NCBI GenBank assembly: GCA_031178565.1
Contig: JAPSIU010000216.1
Location: 1-5,199, forward strand
Source of the DNA: Leucobacter sp.
Lineage (GTDB): Bacteria; Actinomycetota; Actinomycetes; Actinomycetales; Microbacteriaceae
Length of the DNA: 5,199 nucleotides
Direction of reading: 5' to 3'
Part shown: one piece after another, positions 5,085 through 5,199 of the stretch
How positions within the stretch are numbered: position 1 is the stretch's first letter
How the letters are laid out: each line of letters starts with the position of its first letter
Notes under the pieces: model-generated
The model's database searches: none
The model's input: the letters and a program-made list of their open reading frames with translations, nothing else
What the model was told of the DNA's origin: nothing
Made by a program: the position numbers and the translations under genes

Positions 5085-5199
5085 ATGAAGCCGGCAGTGG
5101 GAGGACACTTGATATCCGTGCAGGAGAGACCGTCGGTCCACCTGGAGGCCATCGGGGTCGAGAAGCGATACGGCGGCGTCCGAGCGCTGCGCGGCGTCG
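5085..5199 (+). CDS. ABC transporter ATP-binding protein, N-terminal fragment (runs off the window)
   Basis: Only 38 codons are visible. The segment VHLEAIGVEKRYGGVRALRGV is the start of an ABC ATPase; its core KRYGGVRAL is the A-loop region, with the aromatic Tyr that stacks on adenine, just before where Walker A would appear beyond the window. The KR(Y/F)GGVxAL wording is especially common in sugar-importer (CUT2, RbsA-like) ATPases and also in branched-chain amino acid importers, so a carbohydrate importer is a guess. The start is uncertain: ATG 5085 has AAGG 7 nt upstream and an in-frame stop just before it at 5073-5075; TTG 5109 has a better GGGAGGA (5099-5105), and would suit a transcript starting near 5080. 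The AT-rich upstream DNA suggests a separate operon from the permease. Confidence 0.75.
   Translation, partial: MKPAVGGHLISVQERPSVHLEAIGVEKRYGGVRALRGV
5099..5105 (+). promoter_or_regulatory. Alternative Shine-Dalgarno site inside the ABC ATPase 5' end
   Basis: GGGAGGA is the strongest ribosome-binding match in this region and ends 3 nt before an in-frame TTG at 5109 (core GGAGG to TTG is 4 nt), with a GTG at 5118 as a further option. It competes with ATG 5085 as the true start signal. The shorter form would begin Met-Ile-Ser-Val-Gln-Glu and removes eight residues. Confidence 0.45.

Noticed and set aside
1..5199. tRNA, rRNA, CRISPR array, insertion sequence or attachment site
   Set aside because: No cloverleaf, spaced direct-repeat array, transposase-like protein or terminal inverted repeats were seen by eye.

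Overview
The window is GC-rich throughout, with compact genes, ATGA stop/start overlaps and Shine-Dalgarno starts. Together with the protein families present, this points to an actinobacterium, possibly a member of the Micrococcales. The taxon is an inference from style, not from a marker gene. All six supported genes are on the + strand.

Layout. (1) Bases 1-333 hold the C-terminal end of a PucR-family transcriptional regulator with its helix-turn-helix. (2) It overlaps by 4 bp a 258-residue protein with two VOC (glyoxalase-fold) domains, 330-1106. (3) After an 81-bp gap comes a 448-residue group D flavin-dependent monooxygenase of the acyl-CoA-dehydrogenase fold, 1188-2534. (4) It overlaps by 4 bp a second two-domain VOC protein of 256 residues, 2531-3301. 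(5) After 71 bp comes a 512-residue, 12-helix APC-superfamily permease, 3373-4911. (6) About 170 bp of non-coding DNA follows, with a strong inverted repeat and then an AT-rich patch that looks like a promoter/operator. The window ends in the first codons of an ABC transporter ATP-binding protein, from 5085 or 5109, which probably starts a separate unit.

How the genes may work together (inference). The permease would import a small, probably nitrogen-containing or aromatic substrate. The reduced-flavin-dependent monooxygenase would hydroxylate it. The two VOC proteins would act on, bind or relay the product. The PucR protein would sense a pathway compound. No flavin reductase is present in the window, so reduced flavin must come from elsewhere.

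The points most worth a second look are the VOC-monooxygenase-VOC arrangement, the apparent loss of the usual C-terminal histidine in the monooxygenase, the absence of the usual closing VOC metal-ligand glutamate in three of the four VOC domains (the fourth could not be placed), and a GTGC...GCACAG dyad found near the end of the first VOC gene and again after the permease.
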